Shown piece after piece: positions 17,953 to 28,800 of a stretch of 64,000 bases of DNA. Position 1 is the stretch's first letter; the number at the start of each line of letters is the position of its first letter. The DNA is from Pseudomonas sp. Irchel s3b2 (GTDB lineage: Bacteria > Pseudomonadota > Gammaproteobacteria > Pseudomonadales > Pseudomonadaceae). The position numbers and the translations under genes were made by a program. Location of the stretch: assembly GCF_900187445.1 (NCBI RefSeq), contig NZ_FYEB01000001.1:248001-312000 (forward strand). The letters run 5' to 3'. A model generated the notes under the pieces. That model ran no database searches and had not been told where the DNA came from. It was given only the letters and a program-made list of their open reading frames with translations.

Positions 17953-19167
17953 ATGATGAACAAATCAAAGGTTTGGCTAGGGCTGCTGGCCGTGTTGACA
18001 GTGCCCTCGGCAGAGGCGGTAAACCGCGAGATCAGGGCGTTATTCCAGCCGGATCCTTCGCAACCACACAACAATACATTTGTTAATAAAACGCCCAACA
18101 GCGGCTATTGTGCGACTTATCCGAACGAATGCGCCGAAAACCAGACGTTCAGCATTGAGATTCCGGTGCGTTACAACTCAACTGGGCCGATCGATTACGG
18201 CATTGCGATGAAAGTGCCCGCCGACTGGCGACAACTGACGATCACCAACCCGGCGACGCAAGAAACGGAGATTGTCGAGGTTCGCATTACCGGATTTGGC
18301 TCCAAGTACGTTCTGAGCGACTCAGCCGCCAACCTGACCGGCGAGACGGATCTCCTCACCGGTCATCAAAAGCTATGGAAGAGCAGCAGTTGGGTCAATG
18401 CCTCACCCCCCTGCCAGTACAGCGGGGTAGGGGCCTACACGGGGGAAACTTACCGGTTTTTCTGGAAGACTCCGGTGGAGAGCTACTGTCACAAGTTGAC
18501 CGCTTTCCCGATCCCGTGGATGTACTTCGAGAACCTCGACTTCGCCTACGAACTGCGCACGCCCAACCCTTTGGGCATGTCCAGCGGACTCTACACTGGT
18601 TCGCTGACGTACGGTCTTGGCAGCGGCAGCACCAAGGAGTTCGACTTCGGCCCTTATATGAGGCCGGATGACGGCACCTTGACCCTGGATTTTGTACTGG
18701 ATGTGCAGCACACCCTGAAAGTCGATCTGCCACCGGGCGGCAACAAGGTTGCGCTGGAGCCGGAAGGCGGCTGGCAGACGTGGATCAACGGTGGGCCCAA
18801 GCCCGGAAGGATCTTTCGCGATCAGACGTTCTTCATCTCGGCGTCGTCGCGCTTCAAAGTCATGATGCAGTGTCAGGACTCGCTCGGTGGCGAACGCTGC
18901 CGAATGTACGGTGGGGGCAATGTCACTGACGTGACGACCCGCATGACCTTGCCAGCCGGGATCACTTACAACGGCACGCCCGTGAATCGTCTCCCGTTAC
19001 GGCATGAAGTCTGGACCGGAGCCCTCCAGCCCAGTCAGTACGTGGATCGTCAAGTCGGCGTGTTGCATTTCGAGATCCCCAGCGATGCGATCGATCGGCT
19101 GCTCCAGCCGGGAGTCGGCGCATCGCTCGACACCAACATCACCATCATCTGGGACTCGGAGGTTTGA
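17953..19167 (+). CDS. CS1-type fimbrial tip adhesin / pilus initiator (CooD/CblD/CfaE-like)
   Basis: This 404-residue secreted protein starts MMNKSKVWLGLLAVLTVPSA (signal). It fits the CblD/CfaE layout: an N-terminal adhesin-like half with the YCATYPNEC cysteine pair and RFFWKTPVESYC, and a C-terminal pilin-like half with the MMQCQDSLGGERCRMYGGG cysteine pair and a final strand DTNITIIWDSEV. In this family the tip protein initiates assembly and binds the receptor. Receptor specificity cannot be read. The start lies one base after the usher stop. Confidence 0.88.
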   Translation: MMNKSKVWLGLLAVLTVPSAEAVNREIRALFQPDPSQPHNNTFVNKTPNSGYCATYPNECAENQTFSIEIPVRYNSTGPIDYGIAMKVPADWRQLTITNPATQETEIVEVRITGFGSKYVLSDSAANLTGETDLLTGHQKLWKSSSWVNASPPCQYSGVGAYTGETYRFFWKTPVESYCHKLTAFPIPWMYFENLDFAYELRTPNPLGMSSGLYTGSLTYGLGSGSTKEFDFGPYMRPDDGTLTLDFVLDVQHTLKVDLPPGGNKVALEPEGGWQTWINGGPKPGRIFRDQTFFISASSRFKVMMQCQDSLGGERCRMYGGGNVTDVTTRMTLPAGITYNGTPVNRLPLRHEVWTGALQPSQYVDRQVGVLHFEIPSDAIDRLLQPGVGASLDTNITIIWDSEV

Positions 19168-19211
19168 GCGCCCGGGTTGCCCATTTCCACATTTCTGCAG
19201 GATAGAAGACG

Positions 19212-19955
19212 ATGAATCGTGTGTTTGCAATATGGCTGCTCAGCCTGTCTTGCGGCCTGGCGCAGGCGGGGCCGCAAATCAATGTTGGCACTGTGTACGA
19301 CTACCTGGACGGCAAAAGCAGTACCTACCTCAAACGGGTCTTCAACAGCGGCGACGCCACTGCTTTCGTCAAGGTCAACGTGCTGGAAATCCTCTACGAC
19401 GCTGACGGCACAACCCGAGAGGTGCCGGTCGAAACCGCTGCCGACGGCGCTTCGCGCAATGGCGTGATGGCCAGCCCGGCGCGACTGATCGTGCCCGCGC
19501 AGGGCATGCAAGGCGCTCGTTTGTTGTTCATGGGCGAGCGTGACCGTGAACGCTACTTTCGCGTGCGGTTCGTGCCCGTGGTACCAGAAAAGGAAGACGA
19601 GTTTCTGGTCAACAGTGAAGAGCGTGAGGACTACAAGAAGACCTTGTCGGCCGGGGTCAATGTGATGACCGGCTTCGGCACGATCTTTTTCGTGCGGCCC
19701 GCCAACGCCAGATTCGACACCGCCATCAGCGAAACCGCGAGCCGCTATGAGCTGGTCAACAACGGCAACACCGTGATCGTGGTCGATGAATTCAAGAGCT
19801 GTTCATTGACCAAGGAAACCGACTGCGGCGCGACCACCAAACACCATGTGCTGGCGGGCAAGTCGTTCGGCTTCGATAAAGAGAAGGGGCGTGAATATCG
19901 TTTCAATCTGGTTGAGGGCGACCAGAAGAAAGCCTTCACGGTCGCGAGCCGATAG
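19212..19955 (+). CDS. Periplasmic chaperone of CS1-type fimbriae (CooB/CblB-like)
   Basis: A 247-residue periplasmic chaperone with signal MNRVFAIWLLSLSCGLAQA. Visible family features are VGTVYDYLDGKSSTYLKRVFN at the start, SPARLIVPAQGMQGARLLFMG as the G1-strand region that donates to subunits, and RYFRVRFVPVVPEKEDEF. A late disulphide-prone loop, SCSLTKETDCG, is also present. Other CS1 operons put the chaperone first; here it is fourth. The ATG is 45 bases after the adhesin stop. Confidence 0.87.
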   Translation: MNRVFAIWLLSLSCGLAQAGPQINVGTVYDYLDGKSSTYLKRVFNSGDATAFVKVNVLEILYDADGTTREVPVETAADGASRNGVMASPARLIVPAQGMQGARLLFMGERDRERYFRVRFVPVVPEKEDEFLVNSEEREDYKKTLSAGVNVMTGFGTIFFVRPANARFDTAISETASRYELVNNGNTVIVVDEFKSCSLTKETDCGATTKHHVLAGKSFGFDKEKGREYRFNLVEGDQKKAFTVASR

Positions 19956-19988
19956 GCCCGCGCTCCATTGACTTAGCGGGTAGTGAAC

Positions 19989-20489
19989 ATGATCAAGCAA
20001 TGCACCCTCATCGCGCTGGTGGCGAGCACCGTATTGACGGGGTCGCTGGCGTGGGCGGCCCGGGAACAGCACACCTTCGAGGTATCGCTGATTGTCCCGA
20101 CCCGCGAGTTTTACATCCTGCCCACCGACCCGGGCTGGATACACCGGGCCCAGGAACTTCATTGGGATTACACCAACTCGTCCCTGAGCTCTGTGCGCAA
20201 ATATTTTGATGTACGACACAGCACCAGTGCGATCCAGGCACGCCTGGAAACCACTCCCTACCTGTCGAACGGCAGACCGGGCGAGGAGATCTTGCTGCGA
20301 GTCAGCTTCAACGGGGTGGCGTTGAGCACTCAAATCACTCCCCGGGATGTGGTGTCGCAAGCCGATGCGGCGGTGGGTGTGCGCGCATTGCTGGAGATCG
20401 AAGCGCAGGAGCCCGCCGGTGGATACCGGGCGGGCGATTACTACGGCAACGTGCTGTTGCTGTTCAACGCCAAGGCGCCGGGCGCATGA
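19989..20489 (+). CDS. Second CS1-type fimbrial subunit (divergent pilin)
   Basis: A 166-residue pilin paralogue of the first gene. The signal is MIKQCTLIALVASTVLTGSLAWA, and shared landmarks appear in the same order: FYILPTDP, YFDVRHS, LRVSFNGVAL, ITPRDVV and GDYYGNVLLLFNA. Sequence between landmarks differs strongly, so it is not a recent duplicate and is probably a minor or terminating subunit. I chose the ATG at 19989; a GTG at 19983 is also in frame. A strong hairpin follows the gene. Confidence 0.85.
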   Translation: MIKQCTLIALVASTVLTGSLAWAAREQHTFEVSLIVPTREFYILPTDPGWIHRAQELHWDYTNSSLSSVRKYFDVRHSTSAIQARLETTPYLSNGRPGEEILLRVSFNGVALSTQITPRDVVSQADAAVGVRALLEIEAQEPAGGYRAGDYYGNVLLLFNAKAPGA

Positions 20490-20508
20490 ACGCCTGTGTT
20501 AACGAGGT

Positions 20509-20543
20509 GCCCCTTGATGCATCACGTCGATGCTTCAGGGGGC
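20509..20543 (+). terminator. Strong hairpin after the fimbrial operon
   Basis: Positions 20509-20523 and 20529-20543 form a 15-bp stem with one mismatch and one G-U pair, around a five-base loop. No T run follows, so it may stabilise the 3' end or end transcription imperfectly. It lies 20 bases past the second pilin stop. Confidence 0.55.
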
Positions 20544-20573
20544 TACTGTATTAACGAGATGCCTGGTTAAACG

Positions 20574-23500
20574 TTATGACTGGGTTTTTTGCAGGGCCTC
20601 ACGCGTCAGCCGCCTGCTCAGTTCCTTTTCCTGATAGCCAATGTCATTCAGCAATTGACCATAGACCTCATCGGTCATGTCCTCATCACTGAACACAACG
20701 CTGTCGTCGACATCGAGTTGCCTGGCGAGATTTTGCAGGCGCTGTTTGAGCGTTTGGGTTCGCCCCCCCGACGACCCCTTTGCGCTGGTCCACACATGCC
20801 GGGCTTCGCGCAATTGATCCAGCAGGTCGGTCTTGTTCTCGTACAGCTGCGTATTGCGTCTGAATTCGGTCGGGTAGGTGTCACGCAGGTATTTGTCCCA
20901 GAACGGCTGCTCAATCATGTCGTTGATCAAGCCGTCGCCGGCTTCCATCGACATCAGCGTATCGAAGGCCGTATCGAGGGTTTTGGCGCTCACACCGGCT
21001 ATCGGGCGAAACAGCATCGACTCCGATTGCCAAGGTAAACCGAGGCGTTGCGCGAGCCCGGTTTCATAGGCGAGATACACCTCCACCTCATCGGGATTGC
21101 CTTCGCGGCTGGCGAAATCGGCGCGTGCGATGTCATCCACCCGGGAGAGCCGAGCGGCCCCTTTTGCCAGGGTCACCAATTTGTTTTCAAGAACCGCGGC
21201 CGAGGTCGAAAAGGCGTAGGCTTCGGACACCAGCACCTTGATGCCCATGTGGTTGAACACCTGTGCACCGGCATCGGCGCAGGTGGTGGGTGCCGTCGCC
21301 ATTTCATACAAGTCCTTGCGCAACTCCGTGTCGAGGTCAATGGCCTCGATCATCCGCCATACCCGACTGCTGAGCTGGTCGCGCCTTTCACCGCCAGCCC
21401 GGTAATCGGCGCCGAGTGTCTGTTTTTGAATCATGGCAAAAAAGCCTTCGGAGCCAGGCTCGCTCATCAGATCGTGCCAGGCTTCCTCTCTGAAGGTGCC
21501 CAGCCCGGAGACGTCATTACTCCACCATTCGGAGTCGTCCTTCATGGGCCATTGGCCGATCGCGTTCACGGCCTGCTGGGTATAGGGCTGGTCGGGAGCA
21601 AGGCCGACCGAGCGCCGATACTCCTGGTAAATAACCCGATTGGTGGCAGAGAGATCCCAGTGGTACAGGCGAGTCCGCGCCACGATCAACGCGTCGTTGG
21701 AGCCCGGCACCACGGCCGGTATTTCACTGATCGGGTTTTGCTGCAGGTCCAGAAAAAAACCACGGGGGCGGCGCTTGTTCAAATGCCCGCCTGCGATGAG
21801 GCCTTCGGGCCAGGTGGTTGCGCCCGTGTTGCTCAAGCACAGGGTTTTGAGCCTGGGCATGCGTTCAACGTTCGGCAGCAGACCCAATTGTGGGTTGTCA
21901 TCAAGCCTGATGGTTTCCATGTAGGTCAGATTCTTCAGGCGCTCGACATCGGCTGCGGTCAACGTAATCCGATTGCCTATCAGCCGCAGGGTTCGAAGGA
22001 AATGCATCTGGCCGATGCCTTCGGGCAGTTGTTTCAACTCACAGGCCCTGGCACTCAGTTGCCGAAGGTGCGCAAAGTGTTTGAGCAGGCCGGAAGCTTT
22101 TGCGGAAAAACGTGTGCGGTCCAGGTTCAGGGTGTCGATCTGATCGAGGTACCGTTTGAGATCCGGCAGCTTTTTCCACCAGCGCTCAAGGTTGACAGGA
22201 AGCATATCCGCCGACAGATCCAGCGCATAGCCGCCCTCGGCGGTGATGCTGCGTTCGCCGAAGACCGTCGCCTTTCGCTGGAAACACTCGATGAGTCGCT
22301 GTGAAATGTGCAGCCCGCCCTCGTCGCGAAACGATTGGCTACCCGGCCCCCAGGCGTCGGGTTGCTGGAATCGCCATTGATTGAGTTGCACATTGAGATC
22401 ATCCAGCTCCCGTTCCAGTCGTGCGAGTGTCTGATGCCCTTGTTCTTCCGGGCCGAGGGAGCGAACGAAGGTGTGGGTCTCGCGCTCGTTGAAGTGCGGG
22501 TACAAGTCCTTCACCCTTTCGGTGAGTGTGGTCGGGGATTTGGACAATGTCGGGCCACGCAACAGCACCATGTCTTCGAATACGGGGGTGTTACGGATCG
22601 GTGGCTCGGCCAACGCTGTACGACGTTCGGCGGGCGCCTCGGTCTTGGCCATCCCCCATTGCCTGAATAACCTGCCCTGGCCTGGCCGATAACCCAATTG
22701 CGTTTGTTTGTTCGTCGGCAAGGCCTGGAGAACCGCTTCGTAGAAGTCATTGGCTTCATGCAGTTTGTGGTTTGCGCCATCCCATATTTCATACTTGGCC
22801 ATGTCATCCCTGACCAGCACACGGACCGTCGAAGCCTCTTGCGCACCGACATTGCAACGCAACGGTCCGGCGTCGGAGCCTTCACGCACTTCGATCCGTA
22901 GCTCACTGAAGGTGTCGGTATGAATTCTCAGCGCGTTCAAAATCAGGTTTTCGGTTTCCGGCACCCACTGGGCCCCGTCCTGAAACCCTGCATAAGCATG
23001 ATTTGTCCGTGCTTCGAAAGCGGCTTCACGGGCGCGGCTTTTGATGCTCAACGGTAGACTTTGCTCTCGGGTCATGCGCTCGAGGTCGGCATTATCGGCA
23101 CTGCCCAGAAGGGTTTCTGCCGCACGGGCGGGCAGCTCAGGAAATGCTTTGCGAAGCAGTCGAACCTGAGGGTCGGCGGAAGCCTGCGCGCCTTGATACA
23201 GGTGATTGAAGATACTTGCGTTCAGGCGTTTTGCTTCGTCAGCCAGTCGATTGCGCAGTGCTTGTACCTGTTGGTTTTTGGCGACTTTTCCACTGAGCAT
23301 GGCCTCAAGCTCTTCGCTTTCGAGAAACTCGACCAGGCTCGGCGCAAACTGCTCGCTCATAATGTGCGAAAGACTGGTGGACAGCGTCTGCTCCCTCGCC
23401 GCGCCGGCGTTGCCGTACTGGCGGGAATGGCCTGTCAGGTCGGCATTTTCATAGACCTTCAGTGCTTTGGTTGAAGGCCAGCCGTCAAGATAGGTCGCCA

Positions 23501-25643
23501 AGGGCTCAAACCAGTAAGAGGATGGATCGAGAGGCTGACCTGTTCGAATCCGGTCAATGGTGTCACGGGTCTGCCGCTGGATTTTCAGGCGTTTGAGGCT
23601 GTCATCCAAAAGCGGTGGCGGGGCCGAGTGGTCGGCGTACATCTTGCGCAACGCACCGTCCTCGGTACCGCTGGCAATGCGCGCGTGTTCCAGCTCTGCG
23701 TCGCTGAAACCGTCGACACTGTGGCCCAGACGCCGCATCAGTGTCGGGGTTTCCCAAACTCGCGGGTTCTCGGCTTCGTGAGTCCAGGCGCCGAGACCGT
23801 TGTGTTTCAACTCGGGTAAATAGGCATTCGGGCGATGCGGGTGCGTGACACGGTAATCGCCTGTTTGCGCATCCTTTTGCACGGCGTAATTTTTTGCCTC
23901 CAACGGCAAAATGTTCTGACCTTCATGGAAATGCAGGCCCAGATCGTCAGGCCTGGAGTCGGCCGCCAGCTTCACATCGGGCTGCTCGTAAGGTTTGAGA
24001 TCGGGGTGCCACAACCGAGGTTCGCCATTGGGCAATTCCACCGGTTTCATGCCTTCGATCAGCGGCGACAGTTTCAGGCGAGCGATCTCGCCGATTTTCA
24101 TGCCAGCGGCAAACAGAGTCAGTTGAATGATGTCCGTAACCACGCCGATAACATGCTCGGCCGCTTCAATCCGCTGCCCTTCGGCCAGGTCGACAATGCC
24201 CTCGATGACGTCGCTGGATATCTGATATGCGGTGTAGACCATCATCAATTCCCCCACGCCGGGGATAAACGGCGTGGCCACCAACAGCGCAGCATTGAAG
24301 ATGTCCGAGACTATTTTTTTGAAGTTGTCCCACCAGGCCCATCGGGCATTTCGATCGGTATCGGCGGTGGGCACGGCGATGTGTCGGGCGTCATTCAGAA
24401 TCTTGTTCAGTTTTTTCCAGTAGAGATGCTTCCAGAGTTCGCCGCTGATCGGGGCGGCGCTGAACTGCAGGCTGGTGTTGGCTTTCGGGACTTCCCGCCA
24501 GCTCGGAAGCGGGTCCAGTGGTGTTTTTTTATGCCATTTCACCTCGAACAGACGCTGCTCCAATCCGCCGAAAAAATGCCCTCGTTGCGAGTGATCGACG
24601 AATCGGCTGAAGTACTGGCGATAAGTCATGCCGGTGGAGGAAATAACGGCGTTGTCGCGCAGTTGTCGGGTCAGTTCGTTCATCAACGCGACGGTCGACG
24701 GGTACTCCTTCAGGGGATGTTCCGGGTCTTGCGGCACGTAAGCGATCACCGGTACCACATCGCGGGTTTGTTCCAGGTCCTGGGTAATCAGCACGATCCC
24801 GGTCAGTGGAGTGTCGAGAATGGACAGTTCAGCGAACTGCATCACCTTGCCTTTGCGCGTGAGGTTGCGCCGGCCATCGAGCAATTTCAGGATCAGGTCG
24901 CGGGCATCGGAGTCGATATCCCCGGTCATTGCCGCTTGTTGAGCTGCCGCTTTGAAAGCGGCTTTCTCGCTGCCAACGATCTTGTATTGCAAGGCAAACT
25001 GCGCAACGCCATCACTGGGCTGCAACTGCTCTTCCAGGTATCGGGTGTAGCGCGCGCCGATGTCCAGCTCGCGACACAGGGTCTGGAACCGGGCGATGGA
25101 GATCTTGCGTTTGATTGGCAGGACATTGAAGTGCCCACGGTAATCGGGCTGGCTGATGAATTCCGAGTCCGGTTCGCAGGTTTCGTTACGGGCGAAGTTG
25201 TGCAGCGCGGCGTCCAGCAGCGAAACAGTTCGGGTGACGACACCGCCGGAAGTATCAATGACATACCAAGGGCGTTCTTTGGCGACATAAAGATACAAGT
25301 AAGTTGTTTTTACATCGACCTCAACGCCGAACTGCTTCTTCAGGGCTTCGGAGAGTAAGGGCTCGGCAAATTCATAAACGTTTTGCAACGCTTCGAGAAA
25401 ACGGTCCGCTTTGTTACGGGTGAACCAGAGTTCAAGGTTGGCTTTTTGTAATAACGTGTGATCGAGGCTTGTGGCTGTCTCGATCCATGGCGCAGAGGCG
25501 TTTTTTGTAAGGCGCAGCTCGCCGATACTTCGCAATGAAGCGCTCTTGAACGTGGAGTGGATCCGGTTATTGATGAAATCGTAGTGACGACCTTTTTGGT
25601 CGGCGGTGGGTAGTGCAGACGTACGTCCTTGTAAGTCAGGCAT
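20574..25643 (-). CDS. Large leucine-rich-repeat NEL-type E3 ubiquitin ligase with dermonecrotic-toxin-like N-terminal region
   Basis: This 1689-residue protein has no signal peptide. The N-terminal third resembles the DUF6543/dermonecrotic-toxin domain of pseudomonad toxins. It includes a hydrophobic stretch around residues 440-520 (FNAALLVATPFIPGVGELMM and nearby) that could insert in membranes. Residues ~1155-1310 are leucine-rich repeats (for example LKQLPEGIGQMHFLRTLRL). The C-terminal region (~1380-1660) is a NEL domain with the CxD motif as Cys1455-Ala-Asp1457, followed by GAQVFNHMGIKVLV. IpaH/SspH ligases use this cysteine to transfer ubiquitin in host cells. Bacteria lack ubiquitin, so a eukaryotic target is likely; the export route is unknown. 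It stands alone, convergent with the fimbrial operon. Confidence 0.85.
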   Translation of the reverse strand: MPDLQGRTSALPTADQKGRHYDFINNRIHSTFKSASLRSIGELRLTKNASAPWIETATSLDHTLLQKANLELWFTRNKADRFLEALQNVYEFAEPLLSEALKKQFGVEVDVKTTYLYLYVAKERPWYVIDTSGGVVTRTVSLLDAALHNFARNETCEPDSEFISQPDYRGHFNVLPIKRKISIARFQTLCRELDIGARYTRYLEEQLQPSDGVAQFALQYKIVGSEKAAFKAAAQQAAMTGDIDSDARDLILKLLDGRRNLTRKGKVMQFAELSILDTPLTGIVLITQDLEQTRDVVPVIAYVPQDPEHPLKEYPSTVALMNELTRQLRDNAVISSTGMTYRQYFSRFVDHSQRGHFFGGLEQRLFEVKWHKKTPLDPLPSWREVPKANTSLQFSAAPISGELWKHLYWKKLNKILNDARHIAVPTADTDRNARWAWWDNFKKIVSDIFNAALLVATPFIPGVGELMMVYTAYQISSDVIEGIVDLAEGQRIEAAEHVIGVVTDIIQLTLFAAGMKIGEIARLKLSPLIEGMKPVELPNGEPRLWHPDLKPYEQPDVKLAADSRPDDLGLHFHEGQNILPLEAKNYAVQKDAQTGDYRVTHPHRPNAYLPELKHNGLGAWTHEAENPRVWETPTLMRRLGHSVDGFSDAELEHARIASGTEDGALRKMYADHSAPPPLLDDSLKRLKIQRQTRDTIDRIRTGQPLDPSSYWFEPLATYLDGWPSTKALKVYENADLTGHSRQYGNAGAAREQTLSTSLSHIMSEQFAPSLVEFLESEELEAMLSGKVAKNQQVQALRNRLADEAKRLNASIFNHLYQGAQASADPQVRLLRKAFPELPARAAETLLGSADNADLERMTREQSLPLSIKSRAREAAFEARTNHAYAGFQDGAQWVPETENLILNALRIHTDTFSELRIEVREGSDAGPLRCNVGAQEASTVRVLVRDDMAKYEIWDGANHKLHEANDFYEAVLQALPTNKQTQLGYRPGQGRLFRQWGMAKTEAPAERRTALAEPPIRNTPVFEDMVLLRGPTLSKSPTTLTERVKDLYPHFNERETHTFVRSLGPEEQGHQTLARLERELDDLNVQLNQWRFQQPDAWGPGSQSFRDEGGLHISQRLIECFQRKATVFGERSITAEGGYALDLSADMLPVNLERWWKKLPDLKRYLDQIDTLNLDRTRFSAKASGLLKHFAHLRQLSARACELKQLPEGIGQMHFLRTLRLIGNRITLTAADVERLKNLTYMETIRLDDNPQLGLLPNVERMPRLKTLCLSNTGATTWPEGLIAGGHLNKRRPRGFFLDLQQNPISEIPAVVPGSNDALIVARTRLYHWDLSATNRVIYQEYRRSVGLAPDQPYTQQAVNAIGQWPMKDDSEWWSNDVSGLGTFREEAWHDLMSEPGSEGFFAMIQKQTLGADYRAGGERRDQLSSRVWRMIEAIDLDTELRKDLYEMATAPTTCADAGAQVFNHMGIKVLVSEAYAFSTSAAVLENKLVTLAKGAARLSRVDDIARADFASREGNPDEVEVYLAYETGLAQRLGLPWQSESMLFRPIAGVSAKTLDTAFDTLMSMEAGDGLINDMIEQPFWDKYLRDTYPTEFRRNTQLYENKTDLLDQLREARHVWTSAKGSSGGRTQTLKQRLQNLARQLDVDDSVVFSDEDMTDEVYGQLLNDIGYQEKELSRRLTREALQKTQS

Positions 25644-25809
25644 GCTTTTAATAAACCTTGAGTTTTAATGGGAGTCATCAGCCTAACGCCCGAGGCTCAA
25701 AGTAAAAGTCTGAATTATGGTTGTTTGAACAGCGTCCAGGCCCCCTAAAGCATTGGGATTATCCATGCCTAAAATAATTAATTACCACCTGCGTGGCATA
25801 ACCGTTGTG

Positions 25810-28800
25810 TTAACGCCGCGCGACTTCAGTCGGCAAGCAACCTGTTTTGCTGCCCGGTTGCAGATACGGCGTGAGAATCGGCGCCATGCCTTTGAGCACC
25901 TGCACCGGCAACGCCGAGGTGAACTTGAAGGCTTCGGCCGTGCGCCCGGGCACGAATGCGGTCAAGGTTCCAAAGTGTGAATCGCCGATAAAGAACACGA
26001 ACGTCGCCGTCCGGTTAATGGATTTGGAGCTGAGTATCCGTCCGCCCGAACCAACGGCTTCAATGCGGTTGTCCCCGGTACCCGTTTTGCCGCCCATCGC
26101 CAACGGTTTTCCATCCGGCGTCACAAAGCTGCCGGACACCCGTTTGGCCGTGCCGGCATCCACCACCTGTGACAAGGCTTCGCGCATGGCCGTGGCGACT
26201 TCGGATGGCATGACCCGTTTGCCGACGTCCGGATCATTGATCAATTTGGTTTCATACGGTGTATTGGCCGCAAAGTGCAGGCTGTCGATACGCAGCGTCG
26301 GCATGCGCACACCGTCGTTGAGGATGGTGCCGATCAGTTCCGCCAATGCCGCCGGCCGGTCGCCGGAACTGCCGATGGCGGTGGCCAGTGAGGGCACCAG
26401 GTGATCGAACGGATAACCGACTTTCTGCCAGCGCTGGTGAATGTCGAGGAACGCTTCGATCTCCAGCATGGTGCGGATCCGGCTGTCGCGGGCCCCCTTG
26501 TGACGGCTTTTGAACAGCCAACTGTAGACTTCCTGGCGTTCGAACTGGCTGGCTTTGACGATCTGGCTGAACTTGGCATCGGGGTTATTCATCAGGTAGC
26601 CGATCAGCCACAGATCCAGCGGGTGAACCTTGGCGATGAAGCCCTGGTCCGGCAGGTCATAACTGCCAGGGCCATAACTCAGGTAGAGACGTTCGAGGCG
26701 TTCGTCGGTCAGTTTTTCATTGAGCTTGGCGCCTTTGAGGTGCGAGCGTACGAAGGCGTTGAAGCTTTCCTGGTCGGCCTGGGGGAATAGATAACGATGC
26801 ACGGCGGCCATGCGAATCGGCGTCGGGCGCATGCCGTCGAGAAAGGTTTCGAGTCGCGCCTGGGTATCCTTGTTGCGGTACTTCTTCCAGAACTTCAGCA
26901 GGAACGAGGTACCTTCCCTGTCGGCGAATGAGGCCAGGTATTCCTGACGTCGAGGGTCGCGATCGTCCTTGAGCAATTCGGCACTGCTGTTAGGGCCCGA
27001 ATAGGTGGTGTAGCGCACCAGGTCGCGCATCAGTCGAATGAACGGCAGGTTGATCGACTCACGCAGGGCATCGCGCAGGGTCGGCAGGCGGCCATTGTCC
27101 TCCTTGCGGAAGTTGACGAACGTGTGCAGCCCGCCACCCGTAAAAAAAGCTTCGCCGGGGCTGGCAGAGTATTTCCGATCCAGCGCGGCACTCAGCATGT
27201 TCGGCAGGTTGCGGTCGGTGTTCTGAATCAGGTAATCGATGGCCCAACGGCTCAGACGGTCCTGGTCCGGGACGTCGACTTTTTTCAGTTCGGGGATACT
27301 CATCTCTGCGTACTTGTCATGCAGCTCGGCGATGATTTGCAGGTAAGTGGTGAGCACGCGCATTTTGGCGGTGGAACCCAGTTCCAGCTTGCTGCCTTCA
27401 TTGATGTCGAACGGTTGGTCGGTGCTGTCGGTCTGCACCCGTACCCGCGAGCCGTCCGGGGTCAGTTCAAACAAAGTGAAGCTGTAGCGCACCTGCGTGG
27501 TGCTGGTGGGCGTGAGCAGGCGTTCGCCAATCAGGCCGATTTGCGCTGCATAAGTTGGGTCGGCCAGATGTTTGAGGTACGCGGTGGCCTGGGTTTGCAG
27601 CTCGCCTTGCAGAGTGCTGGTGGCTGAAAGGTCGAGGCGGTCGAGGTCATACAGCGGACGGTTGAGCAAACCGGCCAGACGGCTGCGCGCCACACTGATG
27701 CCCTTGTTGGTTTCGATTGGTTGAATGGTGGGCTGGGTGGCCCAGTCGCGGTAAGTCACTTTACTGGCCAATGCCGCCGTCGCGAGTGGCGCATCGATTA
27801 CGCCATTCTGGGCCAGCAGGCGAATATGGCTGTCGGTAAGACTGGCCAATTCATCACGGCCCTTGGTCAGGTAATGGGAAGGGCGACGCTGAGCGATCAT
27901 CAGTGACAGCACTTCACGCAGGGCCAGGCCTTTTTCCGACAGGCTTTTCGGGTCGGTCTCGGTGCTGGTCAGCCGTTCGTTGGCCTCGTTGAAATCGGCG
28001 CCGTACCAGACACGCAAACCTTCGGCCATGCCATGCACTTCACCATGGCCTGGCACCGCCGACAGCGGAACACTGTTGAGGTAGTCGCGAACTACATTTT
28101 GCCGGGCCTGGAGGGTTTGCGGCCCTGTCTGATAGGCCCGCACGCTGGCGGAAATCATTTGCCGGATCTTTTCCGCGCCCGACACCGTCAAGCCATCGGG
28201 CGAGTGTCGATACTTCTCAAGCTGTGTCGCCAGCGTACTGCCGCCCGCCGACTGACCGGGCAAGTGCAACAGCTTGGCCACTTGGGACCACGCCGCCATG
28301 CCGAACCGCGGCCAGTCCACGGCGGGGTTGGCCAGGGGCTGACGAGGATCAAGCAAAAAGCGGTTTTCGATGAACAGCAAGCTGCTGACCACGACCGGAG
28401 GGATCGTCGCAAAGCTTGAATAGAGTTGTTGTGGATATTTGAACTGGTACAGCGGTGCCGCGCGGCAGTCGGTGATCGACAGCCCGGCCTGGATTTTCTC
28501 TGCATAGGGCACGAAAAAGCCCTTGTCGCTGTACTTCATCAGTGCCGGGGAAAAACGGGATTGTGCCTCCACCACGTAATCGCGCTTGAGCAGGCGCGGC
28601 AGGAACTCATCCATGGCGCTGTAACCCAGGCGCTGATCGAAGGGGCCCGCGCCAGGGTAGCGAATCGCATCGCTGGGGCCGGGCTGCAGCTCGTACTTCA
28701 GCGAGGCGGCATATTGGCTGATTTCCCGGGCTTGAAACTTGGAGGTGCGCATTTCCTTGGCCGCGGCCAGGCCCAAGACAATCAGGATAATCAGCAGCAG

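Noticed and set aside
23835..25358. 507-codon plus-strand frame opposite the NEL ligase gene
   Set aside because: Antisense shadow with no recognisable domain; the ligase reading has coherent domains throughout.
20574..25643. NEL gene considered as part of a mobile island
   Set aside because: No integrase, transposase, tRNA end or direct repeats flank it; without composition statistics the transfer claim cannot be supported.
25753..25980. 75-codon plus-strand frame between the NEL and PBP genes
   Set aside because: Most of it is antisense to the PBP C-terminus and there is no similarity to a known small protein.
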